Source: Alphaproteobacteria bacterium
GTDB taxonomy: Bacteria; Pseudomonadota; Alphaproteobacteria; Sphingomonadales; Emcibacteraceae
Length of the DNA stretch: 15,196 nucleotides
Direction: 5' to 3'
Assembly: GCA_030432815.1 (NCBI GenBank)
Contig: JAUILB010000032.1
Coordinates: forward strand, 1 to 15,196
In this document: positions 7,186 through 14,591 of the stretch, piece after piece
How the letters are laid out: each line of letters opens with the position of its first letter
Numbering within the stretch: the first letter of the stretch is position 1
Notes under the pieces: generated by a model
What the model was told of the DNA's origin: nothing
Seen by the model: only the letters and a program-made list of their open reading frames with translations
Database searches by the model: none
Made by a program: the position numbers and the translations under genes

Positions 7186-8772
7186 ATGAGCGAGCAAAAT
7201 AACAATCAACTTACAAAACGGGATTTCCTGCAAACCCTTGGAATGATTGGCGGATCAGCCGCTGTCATGACGGCATTATCTGGGTTTGAACATAGTCTGG
7301 CGTCAGATATGAAGGCGCCACCAGCACTGGCGACCAGGGGAAACGGCAAAAAAGTAATCATCCTTGGCAGTGGACTCGCAGGTATGGTTTCAGCACTTGA
7401 GCTTGGTAAAAAAGGTTATGAGGTTGAATTACTCGAAGCACGTGATTTCGCTGGTGGACGGACGAGTTGCTCAAGAAAAGGTACCAAGGTAACCCATGCT
7501 GACGGAACGGTTCACACCTGTGACTTTGATCACGGACAATACCTGAACCACGGCGCGTGGCGAATTCCGGGTCAGCATCATTCAACACTCTATTACTGCC
7601 GTACGTTGGGCGTTGAACTGGAAGTAATGCTAAATCACAGCAGTCAGTCCTATGTATATGCCGACAATATAGAAGGCCCTTTGAACAGACAACGTGTTCG
7701 CCGCATTCATCTTGAAGCCGACCGTAAAGGTCATGTGGCTGAACTGCTTGCCAAATGCGCGGCCGGTGGGGCACTTGATGAAATGATCTCGAAAGAAGAT
7801 GTTGAAAAGCTACTTACCTATCTTAAAGGTATGGGTCTCATCAACAGTGAAACCTTTGAGTATCAGGCAAATCAGGTTCGTGGCTATTCAACTTATAAAG
7901 GTGGTGGCGATAATTATGGAACCCTTTCTGAGCCATACGGCCTGAGTGAGATTCTGAGTGTAAATATGGAAACAAGGGAACTAACATCTGACCACCCAAC
8001 CTGTATGTTCCAGGCAAAAGGCGGCATGGATCAGATTTCATTTGCGCTTCGTGATGCACTTCCACGTGGTGTTCTGAAACTGAACAAGGAAGTGACCAAA
8101 ATATCACAAACCGGTGATGGTGTTTCTGTAAATTACAAAGACACAAAATCTGGCAGAGAAAGAACAACAACCGGTGATTTTCTGATTTCTACAATACCAT
8201 ACGCAGTCGTTACCGAAATCGATAATGATTTTAGTCCTGAAATCATTGATGCCATGAAAACGCCATCTCCTAGTCAGGTTTCCAAATTTGGTCTTCAAAT
8301 GAAAACACGGTTCTGGGAAGTTGAAGACATGATTTATGGTGGTGTTTCGTCGACCAGTATGGCGGGTAATATTGCTTATCCTTCTGCGGACCTTCATGGC
8401 AAAAATGGTGGTGTGCTTCTGGCATCATACCTGTTTGGTGGCCGGTCCACAGCATTCAATAAGTTAAGTGTTGATGAAAAAATCGAATATGCACTTTCCA
8501 TTGGGGAACATGTCCATCCAGGCCAATACCGTGCTAACTTTAACGGTAAAGCTGCCGGAATAGTCTGGGAAAATGAAAAGTATAATAAATCTGGCTGGTC
8601 AAGTTGGCAGGGTGATAGCATTAAAAAGCTACCGACCATCCTTAAGGGTCAGAACCGTGTGCTATTTTCCGGTGACTGTATTTCACCACGCCTGTCCGGA
8701 TGGATGGCTGGTGCGATCGAAGGCGCATGGATCACTATCGCCGAGCTCGATAAAAGAGCCGCGCAAATATAA
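7186..8772 (+). CDS. FAD-dependent L-amino-acid-oxidase-like enzyme, paralogue 1
   Basis: The product has 528 residues. A Tat-like N-terminus TKRDFLQTLG (Lys11-Arg12 in place of Arg-Arg) leads into a Gly/Ala-rich hydrophobic stretch to about residue 40. The Rossmann FAD motif VIILGSGLAG spans 57-66, followed by LEARDFAGGR (83-92). GAWRIP places Arg126 at the carboxylate-binding Arg of snake-venom L-amino acid oxidase. Lys367 in SKFGLQM aligns with the flavin-proximal Lys, and Tyr415 with the second carboxylate contact. Pocket positions read Phe417, Trp471 and Gly505. The C-terminal FSGDCIS keeps an acidic residue (Asp497) at the FAD-contacting position. The expected reaction is oxidative deamination of an amino acid to a 2-oxo acid, ammonia and hydrogen peroxide, probably outside the cytoplasm. 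It differs from copies 2-4 in GGRTSCSRKG and in lacking the GGExQVC segment. The GNAT gene follows after 10 bases. Confidence 0.85.
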   Translation: MSEQNNNQLTKRDFLQTLGMIGGSAAVMTALSGFEHSLASDMKAPPALATRGNGKKVIILGSGLAGMVSALELGKKGYEVELLEARDFAGGRTSCSRKGTKVTHADGTVHTCDFDHGQYLNHGAWRIPGQHHSTLYYCRTLGVELEVMLNHSSQSYVYADNIEGPLNRQRVRRIHLEADRKGHVAELLAKCAAGGALDEMISKEDVEKLLTYLKGMGLINSETFEYQANQVRGYSTYKGGGDNYGTLSEPYGLSEILSVNMETRELTSDHPTCMFQAKGGMDQISFALRDALPRGVLKLNKEVTKISQTGDGVSVNYKDTKSGRERTTTGDFLISTIPYAVVTEIDNDFSPEIIDAMKTPSPSQVSKFGLQMKTRFWEVEDMIYGGVSSTSMAGNIAYPSADLHGKNGGVLLASYLFGGRSTAFNKLSVDEKIEYALSIGEHVHPGQYRANFNGKAAGIVWENEKYNKSGWSSWQGDSIKKLPTILKGQNRVLFSGDCISPRLSGWMAGAIEGAWITIAELDKRAAQI

Positions 8773-8782
8773 GTCTTACGCA

Positions 8783-9223
8783 ATGCGCGTTATTTTTAAA
8801 GATTATGAGGCACGCGATAAAACCGCGTGCCTTTCGCTTTTTGATGAAAACTGCCCTGAATTCTTTGCCCCAAATGAAAAGGCGGACTTTGAAAAATTCC
8901 TTGATAGCGAACCCGATGGGTATCAGCTGTGTATATCGGATGGTGAAATTGTTGGTGTTTTTGGTGTTATACCGGAAACGGATGTTTCATGCAGTATCGT
9001 CTGGATAATGCTTGGTGCCAAGGCGCAGGGAAAAGGAGTTGGTACAAAAATGATGCGGAAAGCTCTTGGCCGCGCCAAAATGCTAAATGCTCAAAAAGTC
9101 CACATCGCCACCAGCCATGTTGCTTACAAGTTTTTTGAAAAATTTGGTGCAACTATCATAAAAGAAACCACAAACGGATGGGGGCCGGACATGCATAGAA
9201 TTGACATGTTAATCACACTTTAA
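8783..9223 (+). CDS. GNAT-family N-acetyltransferase
   Basis: The product has 146 residues, a usual length for a single GNAT domain. It begins MRVIFKDYEARDKTACLSLF, a typical beta1-alpha1 start. An internal ISDGEIVGVFGVI segment (around 52-64) forms the central strands, and the acetyl-CoA pyrophosphate-binding motif AQGKGVGTKMMRKAL gives Gln-x-x-Gly-x-Gly. The end, AYKFFEKFGATIIKETTNGWG, matches the beta6-beta7 region. These cytoplasmic enzymes transfer acetyl from acetyl-CoA to amines. The ATG at 8783 is chosen over in-frame upstream starts inside the oxidase gene because the domain begins there. No strong ribosome binding site is visible. It lies 10 bases behind the oxidase stop codon, suggesting translational coupling, so it may acetylate an amine or amino acid linked to that oxidase. 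The substrate is unknown. Confidence 0.83.
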   Translation: MRVIFKDYEARDKTACLSLFDENCPEFFAPNEKADFEKFLDSEPDGYQLCISDGEIVGVFGVIPETDVSCSIVWIMLGAKAQGKGVGTKMMRKALGRAKMLNAQKVHIATSHVAYKFFEKFGATIIKETTNGWGPDMHRIDMLITL

Positions 9224-9334
9224 TCCCTCATTTTATCATAAAAATCCTAGGTTCCCTGAATTTTTAATTGTTATATTATATCGTATATGTTATCACCTAA
9301 CAAAACGGTTAATTGTACAAAATGGGACTTACAA

Positions 9335-10945
9335 ATGACTGAACAATTAAACAGCTTTGCTGGTATGAGCAAGCGGGACTTTCTACAAAAACTTGGCATG
9401 ATTGGTGGATCTGCCGCTCTTTACACGGCCATGCAGGGGCTTGATATGGTGCATGCATCCGCACTTGAAAAACCACCTGTTTTATCCAACGAAGGAAATG
9501 GCAAAAGAATAATTATCCTTGGTGCGGGCCTTAGTGGTCTTGTGACGGCACTTGAACTTACGAAAAAAGGGTATGACTGTCAGGTGATTGAAGCCCGCGA
9601 TCATGTTGGGGGACGCTGTCAATCTGCACGTAAAGGTAAAGTCATCGAGGAAGTCGGCGGTGAAACACAGGTCTGCGGTTTTGAACATAACCAATATCTG
9701 AATATCGGCCCGTGGCGTATTCCTGCTGAACATAGGGCCGTTATCCATTATTGCCGTGAACTTGACGTAACACTGGAACCTATGATCAACAAATCTGTTC
9801 ATGCATATTATTATAGTGAAAATATAGACAGCCCCCTTAAGGGAAAGCGCATTCGTCAGGTGGAAATTGATGTTGATCGCGCTGGTTACGTTCAGGAACT
9901 TCTCAGCAAGGCAGCAAATAACGGCGCACTGGACGAACAGTTTAATACAGAAGATAAAGAACGCCTGCTTGAATATCTGGCGAGTACTGCCCTGCTCGAC
10001 CGTGATGAATTAACTTATCGCGCCAACAGGGGACGCGGGTATAAACTTGATGCCTATCCCGGCACTGCACTAGACGCCGGTGAATTATCTGAACCAATTG
10101 AGCTTGGAGAACTTCTTAAAGTTAAAATTGGCACCCGTTGGGAAACGGCCGATCATCCGGCTGTCATGTATCAAGCAAAAGGCGGTATGGATCAAATCCC
10201 GTTTGCAATGCGGGATGCCCTTGCTCCAAACAAGATTACCTATAACGCAGAAGTAATAAATATCGAACACGGTGATGATAATGTTGTCGTTACCGTAAAG
10301 GATATGAACAGCGGTAATGTTAGCACTTTAACGGGCGAATTTGTTATATCAACGATCCCCTTCTCGGTTCTAAGCAGTATCGATAATAATTTCAGTGATG
10401 AAATCAAGGGTGCTTTAAAATCTGCGACAAGTTCACCGGCCTATAAAATAGGTTTGCAATTCACACGCCGTTTCTGGGAAGAAGATGACATGATTTACGG
10501 GGGATCATCATTTTCAGATATGGAAAATCACTATCAAACAAGTTACCCATCATCCAACCTGTTTGGCAAACAGGGCGATGTAATGCTTGCCAACTATAAG
10601 TATGGCGGCGGAAGCGTCGAACTTTCAAATATGACAATTGCCGAACGGATTGAACATACGCTTGAGTGCGGTGAAAAACTTCATCCGGGTAATTTCCGCA
10701 AACATTATAACGGGCAGGCAATTTCAAAAGCATGGCATAAGGATCGCTTTGCTCTAGGCGGCGCATCCAGCTTCCGTAGCAATCGCCAACGCACCAAAAA
10801 TATTCCTATCGTAGTTAAGGGTGAAAAACGGGTCATCTTTTCTGGCGGCGGAATTTCACCATATCACAGCGCATGGATGACCGGCGCTATTGAGGGCGCA
10901 TGGCACATGATTGCGGAATTTGACAAACGTGTGGCGCAAATTTAA
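9335..10945 (+). CDS. FAD-dependent L-amino-acid-oxidase-like enzyme, paralogue 2
   Basis: The product has 536 residues from the ATG at 9335, which aligns with the start of paralogue 1 and has GGGA 7 bases upstream; an in-frame ATG at 9287 would add 16 unconserved residues. The N-terminus contains SKRDFLQKLG (Lys13-Arg14), then a hydrophobic Gly/Ala segment. FAD motif IILGAGLSG (60-68); VGGRCQSARKG (91-101); GPWRIP with Arg128; Lys371 in AYKIGLQF; Tyr421. Pocket positions differ from the other copies: Tyr423, Ala477 (Trp in all others) and Ala513 (Gly in all others). The C-terminal FSGGGIS has Gly505 where flavin amine oxidases usually have an acidic residue. It carries the segment GGETQVC, like copies 3 and 4. 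Expected chemistry is amino acid oxidation, with a reshaped side-chain pocket. A terminator follows. No confident promoter is seen in the AT-rich 9224-9334 gap. Confidence 0.84.
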   Translation: MTEQLNSFAGMSKRDFLQKLGMIGGSAALYTAMQGLDMVHASALEKPPVLSNEGNGKRIIILGAGLSGLVTALELTKKGYDCQVIEARDHVGGRCQSARKGKVIEEVGGETQVCGFEHNQYLNIGPWRIPAEHRAVIHYCRELDVTLEPMINKSVHAYYYSENIDSPLKGKRIRQVEIDVDRAGYVQELLSKAANNGALDEQFNTEDKERLLEYLASTALLDRDELTYRANRGRGYKLDAYPGTALDAGELSEPIELGELLKVKIGTRWETADHPAVMYQAKGGMDQIPFAMRDALAPNKITYNAEVINIEHGDDNVVVTVKDMNSGNVSTLTGEFVISTIPFSVLSSIDNNFSDEIKGALKSATSSPAYKIGLQFTRRFWEEDDMIYGGSSFSDMENHYQTSYPSSNLFGKQGDVMLANYKYGGGSVELSNMTIAERIEHTLECGEKLHPGNFRKHYNGQAISKAWHKDRFALGGASSFRSNRQRTKNIPIVVKGEKRVIFSGGGISPYHSAWMTGAIEGAWHMIAEFDKRVAQI

Positions 10946-10957
10946 ATAAAAATGAGG

Positions 10958-10987
10958 AAAACCCGGCTTATATTCGCCGGGTTTTTT
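10958..10987 (+). terminator. intrinsic terminator behind oxidase paralogue 2
   Basis: AACCCGGC (10960-10967) and GCCGGGTT (10976-10983) form a GC-rich stem with an 8-base loop, followed by a T run (10982-10987). It begins 12 bases after the stop codon of paralogue 2 and ends 42 bases before the start of paralogue 3. Confidence 0.88.
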
Positions 10988-11029
10988 ATTAAAACTAACA
11001 ATTTAATTTATAGATATTAGAGACTTAGC

Positions 11030-12622
11030 ATGACTGATTATTTAAACGATTTAAGCAAGCGCGATTTCCTTCAAGCCATTGGAATGGTTGGCGGAACAGC
11101 GGCGATGTTGGCAGCAATGGGCGGATTTGACAAGGCAATTGCATCTGACCAAAAAGAACCACCCAAAATGAGCACAGACGGAAACGGTAAGAAAATCACC
11201 GTACTTGGCGCCGGCCTTGCCGGTATGGTGCTTGGTATCGAGCTATCCAAAAAAGGGTATGATGTCGAAATTCTCGAAGCGCGCTCATTTGCCGGCGGTC
11301 GTTGTCAGTCAGCCAGAAAAGGAACAGTAATCCATGAAATGGGCGGTGAACGTCAGGTATGCGATTTTGATAACGGTCAATATGTAAATTATGGCCCGTG
11401 GCGTATAGCACAGGAACATCATTCAACACTTCATTATTGTCATACGCTTAATGTTGAACTTCAGCCGATGATTAATGAAAGCGCGCAAACATTCATTTAT
11501 TCTGAAAATGCGGAAGGTCCGCTTAAGGGTAAACGCATCCGTCACCGCCATGCGGAAGTTGACCGTGCGGGCAATGTTTATGAAATACTTGCCAAATGTG
11601 CGGCCGACGGTTCCCTTGATGATAAAATGACCGCCGAAGATCGCGATAACCTACTTGATTATCTGAAAGGTACAGGACTTATCGACAGGCAGGAATTAAA
11701 CTATATTGCCGGACGTGCCCGCGGTTACGACAGCTATCCTGGTGCAGCAATGAATTTTGGCAGGCTTTCCGAACCCTATGCCTTTGCCGATCTTTTGAAA
11801 GTAAGCGTTGGTGCCCGCTGGGATACAGCCGACCACCCTGCTGTCATGTTCCAACCTGTCGGTGGCATGGACATGATCGCCAAAGCAATGTTTGCTGCCC
11901 TTCCCCGTGGAATGGTCAAATTTAATAAGGAAGTCACAAACATTGCACAAACAGAAAGCGGCGCCCAAATAAACTATTTCGATACGCAAACAGGCGAAGA
12001 AAGTATCGCAAATTGTGACTACTGTATTTCAACAATTCCTTTTGGGGTGCTTAACCAGATTAATAACGATTTTAACGCAGAAATGGTTGATGCCCTAAAA
12101 AGCCCACGCAGCGCCCCGGCGTACAAAATAGGACTTCAGTTTAGCCGACGTTTTTGGGAAAAAGATGAAATGATTTATGGTGGTGTAACCCAGACAGACA
12201 TCCCCGGTAACCGGATTATTTCTTATCCGTCCAATGATCTTCACAGCCCTCATGGCGGTGTGCTTCTTGCCGATTATGAATTTGCCGCGCAAGCCGTTGC
12301 CAATTCCAACCTTTCCAATGCTGAACGCATTGAACTGGCGCTTAGCAGCGGTGAAAAAGTCCATCCGGGCCTTTACCGCAAATATTATAACGGCAAAGCC
12401 ATGTCTATGGCTTGGCATAAGGAAAAATATTCACTTGGTGGCTGGGTTGGCTGGTCGCGCCGTGGACGTGAACAAAAGCTTCCAACCATCCTTAAAGGGG
12501 AACGTCGTGTGCTCTTCAGCGGCAATGGCATAACACCTATTCTGGATGGCTGGATGGCTGGCGCTATTGAAGGGGCGTGGTATACAATGGCAGACCTTGA
12601 TAAACGTGTAGCCCAAAGCTAA
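11030..12622 (+). CDS. FAD-dependent L-amino-acid-oxidase-like enzyme, paralogue 3
   Basis: The product has 530 residues. It has the Tat-like SKRDFLQAIG (Lys10-Arg11) and a hydrophobic segment up to AIASD near 40. FAD motif VLGAGLAG (58-65), LEARSFAGGRCQSARKG (82-98), GGERQVC (105-111), and GPWRIA with Arg125 (Ala instead of the Pro seen in the other copies). Lys366 in AYKIGLQF and Tyr416 are the other conserved catalytic-site residues. Pocket positions are Phe418, Trp472 and Gly507, the same combination as paralogue 1. The C-terminal FSGNGIT has Asn499 at the usual acidic FAD-contact position. VGGMDMIAKAM fits the family's GGMD segment. The ribosome binding site is weak (GAGAC). Sitting 42 bases behind a terminator, it must use read-through or a very compact promoter. 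Confidence 0.85.
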   Translation: MTDYLNDLSKRDFLQAIGMVGGTAAMLAAMGGFDKAIASDQKEPPKMSTDGNGKKITVLGAGLAGMVLGIELSKKGYDVEILEARSFAGGRCQSARKGTVIHEMGGERQVCDFDNGQYVNYGPWRIAQEHHSTLHYCHTLNVELQPMINESAQTFIYSENAEGPLKGKRIRHRHAEVDRAGNVYEILAKCAADGSLDDKMTAEDRDNLLDYLKGTGLIDRQELNYIAGRARGYDSYPGAAMNFGRLSEPYAFADLLKVSVGARWDTADHPAVMFQPVGGMDMIAKAMFAALPRGMVKFNKEVTNIAQTESGAQINYFDTQTGEESIANCDYCISTIPFGVLNQINNDFNAEMVDALKSPRSAPAYKIGLQFSRRFWEKDEMIYGGVTQTDIPGNRIISYPSNDLHSPHGGVLLADYEFAAQAVANSNLSNAERIELALSSGEKVHPGLYRKYYNGKAMSMAWHKEKYSLGGWVGWSRRGREQKLPTILKGERRVLFSGNGITPILDGWMAGAIEGAWYTMADLDKRVAQS

Positions 12623-12630
12623 AAGCGGGC

Positions 12631-12658
12631 TTGCAATATCATATTGATCCCCTAATAT
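12631..12658 (+). promoter_or_regulatory. predicted promoter of oxidase paralogue 4 operon
   Basis: TTGCAA (12631-12636) and TAATAT (12653-12658) are 16 bases apart. A start near 12665 would give a leader of roughly 85 bases containing the inverted repeat at 12694-12723. Assigned by motif only. Confidence 0.45.
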
Positions 12659-12693
12659 ATTTTGCAATAAGCGCACAAGTTTAAATACGGTTC

Positions 12694-12723
12694 AGATATT
12701 GCCGATTTTAATCGGTAATATCT
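12694..12723. promoter_or_regulatory. inverted repeat in the leader of oxidase paralogue 4
   Basis: AGATATTGCCGAT (12694-12706) and ATCGGTAATATCT (12711-12723) form 13-bp arms with one G-T wobble and a TTTA loop. No T run follows, so it is not an intrinsic terminator. It ends 27 bases before the start codon. It could be an operator for a dimeric regulator or an RNA hairpin acting on translation. Confidence 0.6.
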
Positions 12724-12750
12724 ATTTCGGCTTAAAAAGGGGAATTCAAT

Positions 12751-14340
12751 ATGTCTGATAAAGCTGATTTTACAAAACGGGACTTTTTAGCATCCATTGG
12801 GATGGTCGCAGGCACATCAGCCATGATGACGACCCTTGCAGGGTGGAATATGGCCATGGCATCAACCATGTATGCACCACCGGCCATGTCATCAAATGGC
12901 AATGGTAAAAAAATACTGGTTCTTGGCGCCGGAATTTCCGGTCTTGTCTGTGCTATCGAGCTTCTTAAAAAAGGCTATGATGTTCAGATACTTGAAGCAA
13001 AAAACCATGCCGGTGGGCGCTGTATGTCTGCGCGTAAAGGCACCGTAATAGAAGATGTTGGTGGTGAACGACAAGTTTGCGATTTCGATCATAATCAATA
13101 TCTTAATGTCGGCCCCTGGCGTATCCCCGCAGAGCATCATTCAACCATTTATTATTGCCGCAAGCTTGGTGTTGAACTTGAACCTTTCGTAAACAAAGCC
13201 TTTGCCGCTTATTACTATCAAAGTGAAGGCAGCGGTTCACTCGTCAAAAAACCACTTCGCCAAAGCGATGTTGACATTGACCGTGCCGGCCATGTGACAG
13301 AGCTGCTCGCGAAATGTGTAAGCGACGGACTGCTTGATGAAAAACTGACTACAGAAGATCAGGAAGCATTACTTGAATATCTGCGTTCAACAGGCCTGAT
13401 TGACAGACGTGAACTTAATTACCGCGCCAACCTTGCCCGTGGCTGGGAAAACACCCCAACGGTGGGAACGGATATGGGTAAACTTTCTGATCCCTATCAG
13501 TTATCAGACCTTCTGAAAATTAAAATTGGTGCGCAGCACGAAGAACGGGATCACCCGCCCATGATGTTCCAGCCAAGGGGCGGCATGGATCAAATTCCAG
13601 CTGCCATGGTTCGTGCCCTTCCTGAAGGGACCATTCGATATAATTCTGAAATCACCGAAATAAAGCAATCAGATAACCAGGCTATGGTGACATATACCGA
13701 TACACAAACCGGGGTAACGGAAACGGCGGTCGCGGATTATGCCATCAGTTGCCTGATCTTTCCGGCGCTGAATAAGATCAAAACCGATTTCCGCGATGAT
13801 GTTATTGAAGGCCTTCGTGCGCCCGCATCATCACCAATCACAAAACAGGGGCACCAGTTTTCGGAACGCTTCTGGGAAACAGAGGAAGATATATTTGGCG
13901 GCATAACCTATAATGATATTCCCGAAAGTGGTGATATAAGCTATCCGTCGTCGGAATTCTTCGGCACAAATGGTGGCGTGCTGCTCACAGCGTATGCCCG
14001 CCGTGGTGCCGCCATAACCCTTGGCAATATGAGTATCGCAGACCGTCTTGAACGGGGCCTTGAAATTGGTGAAATGGTTCACCCGGGACGGTTCCGTAAA
14101 TATTATAATGGCAAGGGCGTTTCCATGGCGTGGCATAAACAGAAATATGCCCTTGCTGCCTGGGTCACATGGTCCCGGCGTAATATTGCACTTAAAATGC
14201 CGCCTCTTATTAAGGGGGAACGGCGTGTGCTCTTTAGCGGTAATGGTATGGCACCATTTCATCAGGGCTGGATGTTCGCCGCAATAGAAGCAGCTTGGCA
14301 TTCTATCGAAGATCTGGATAAACGGGTCGGGACCGGATAA
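12751..14340 (+). CDS. FAD-dependent L-amino-acid-oxidase-like enzyme, paralogue 4 (divergent)
   Basis: The product has 529 residues. The Tat-like TKRDFLASIG (Lys9-Arg10) precedes a hydrophobic segment ending MAMAST near 39. FAD motif VLGAGISG (57-64); GPWRIP with Arg124; Lys365; Tyr415. Pocket positions are Arg417, Trp471 and Gly506; the Arg is unique among the copies and suggests a charged substrate. Other departures: LEAKNHAGGR with Lys in place of the usual Arg, AISCLIFPAL where the others have STIP, TKQGHQF where copies 2 and 3 have YKIGLQF, and Asn498 at the normally acidic FAD position. A GGGGA ribosome binding site lies upstream. It begins an apparent three-gene operon with the small membrane protein (2-base gap) and the YdjM-like hydrolase. 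It may be a neofunctionalised copy or have altered flavin binding. Confidence 0.84.
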   Translation: MSDKADFTKRDFLASIGMVAGTSAMMTTLAGWNMAMASTMYAPPAMSSNGNGKKILVLGAGISGLVCAIELLKKGYDVQILEAKNHAGGRCMSARKGTVIEDVGGERQVCDFDHNQYLNVGPWRIPAEHHSTIYYCRKLGVELEPFVNKAFAAYYYQSEGSGSLVKKPLRQSDVDIDRAGHVTELLAKCVSDGLLDEKLTTEDQEALLEYLRSTGLIDRRELNYRANLARGWENTPTVGTDMGKLSDPYQLSDLLKIKIGAQHEERDHPPMMFQPRGGMDQIPAAMVRALPEGTIRYNSEITEIKQSDNQAMVTYTDTQTGVTETAVADYAISCLIFPALNKIKTDFRDDVIEGLRAPASSPITKQGHQFSERFWETEEDIFGGITYNDIPESGDISYPSSEFFGTNGGVLLTAYARRGAAITLGNMSIADRLERGLEIGEMVHPGRFRKYYNGKGVSMAWHKQKYALAAWVTWSRRNIALKMPPLIKGERRVLFSGNGMAPFHQGWMFAAIEAAWHSIEDLDKRVGTG

Positions 14341-14342
14341 AT

Positions 14343-14591
14343 TTGGCAAGCCTTTTAAAAAGAAGATTATACGCCCTTTTCTGTTATCTATCTGCTGCTT
14401 TTTTTGTCATGCTTGGTAGCGGCATGTCTGTTTATCTGCTTGATATGTTTTTAAATGCCGAATATGGCGTTATGGTTTCCAGCATATTGCTGCCATTCAG
14501 CATTATTTTTATCATCATGGGGATTGCTGTCTTCAAATATGCTGGCAGGATTTTAAATCCGGCAGTAGAAGTTGAGGAAACAGAGGAGTGA
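14343..14591 (+). CDS. small two-helix membrane protein, unknown function
   Basis: The product has 82 residues if translation begins at the TTG at 14343, 2 bases after the oxidase stop codon. The sequence starts MASLLKRRLYALF, with basic residues at the N-terminus, then two hydrophobic helices (about 10-33 and 43-65) and an acidic tail ending VEVEETEE. Using the first ATG (14409) would remove most of helix 1, so TTG is preferred, although its ribosome binding site is weak and coupling to the oxidase is likely. The stop codon overlaps the start of the next gene (TGATG). I do not recognise a family. Its position between an exported oxidase and a membrane hydrolase suggests a membrane accessory, but this is only context. 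Confidence 0.6.
   Translation: MASLLKRRLYALFCYLSAAFFVMLGSGMSVYLLDMFLNAEYGVMVSSILLPFSIIFIIMGIAVFKYAGRILNPAVEVEETEE

Noticed and set aside
6982..7233. 84-residue N-terminal extension of M19 copy 2
   Set aside because: It overlaps the start of the divergent oxidase gene and lacks similarity to copy 1; GGGAG just before 6981 fixes the start.
8573..8782. Upstream in-frame extension of the GNAT gene
   Set aside because: It lies inside the oxidase gene and is not part of the GNAT fold.
13831..14349. 172-codon minus-strand reading frame opposite oxidase 4
   Set aside because: It is the antisense shadow of a conserved coding region, with no ribosome binding site or domain.
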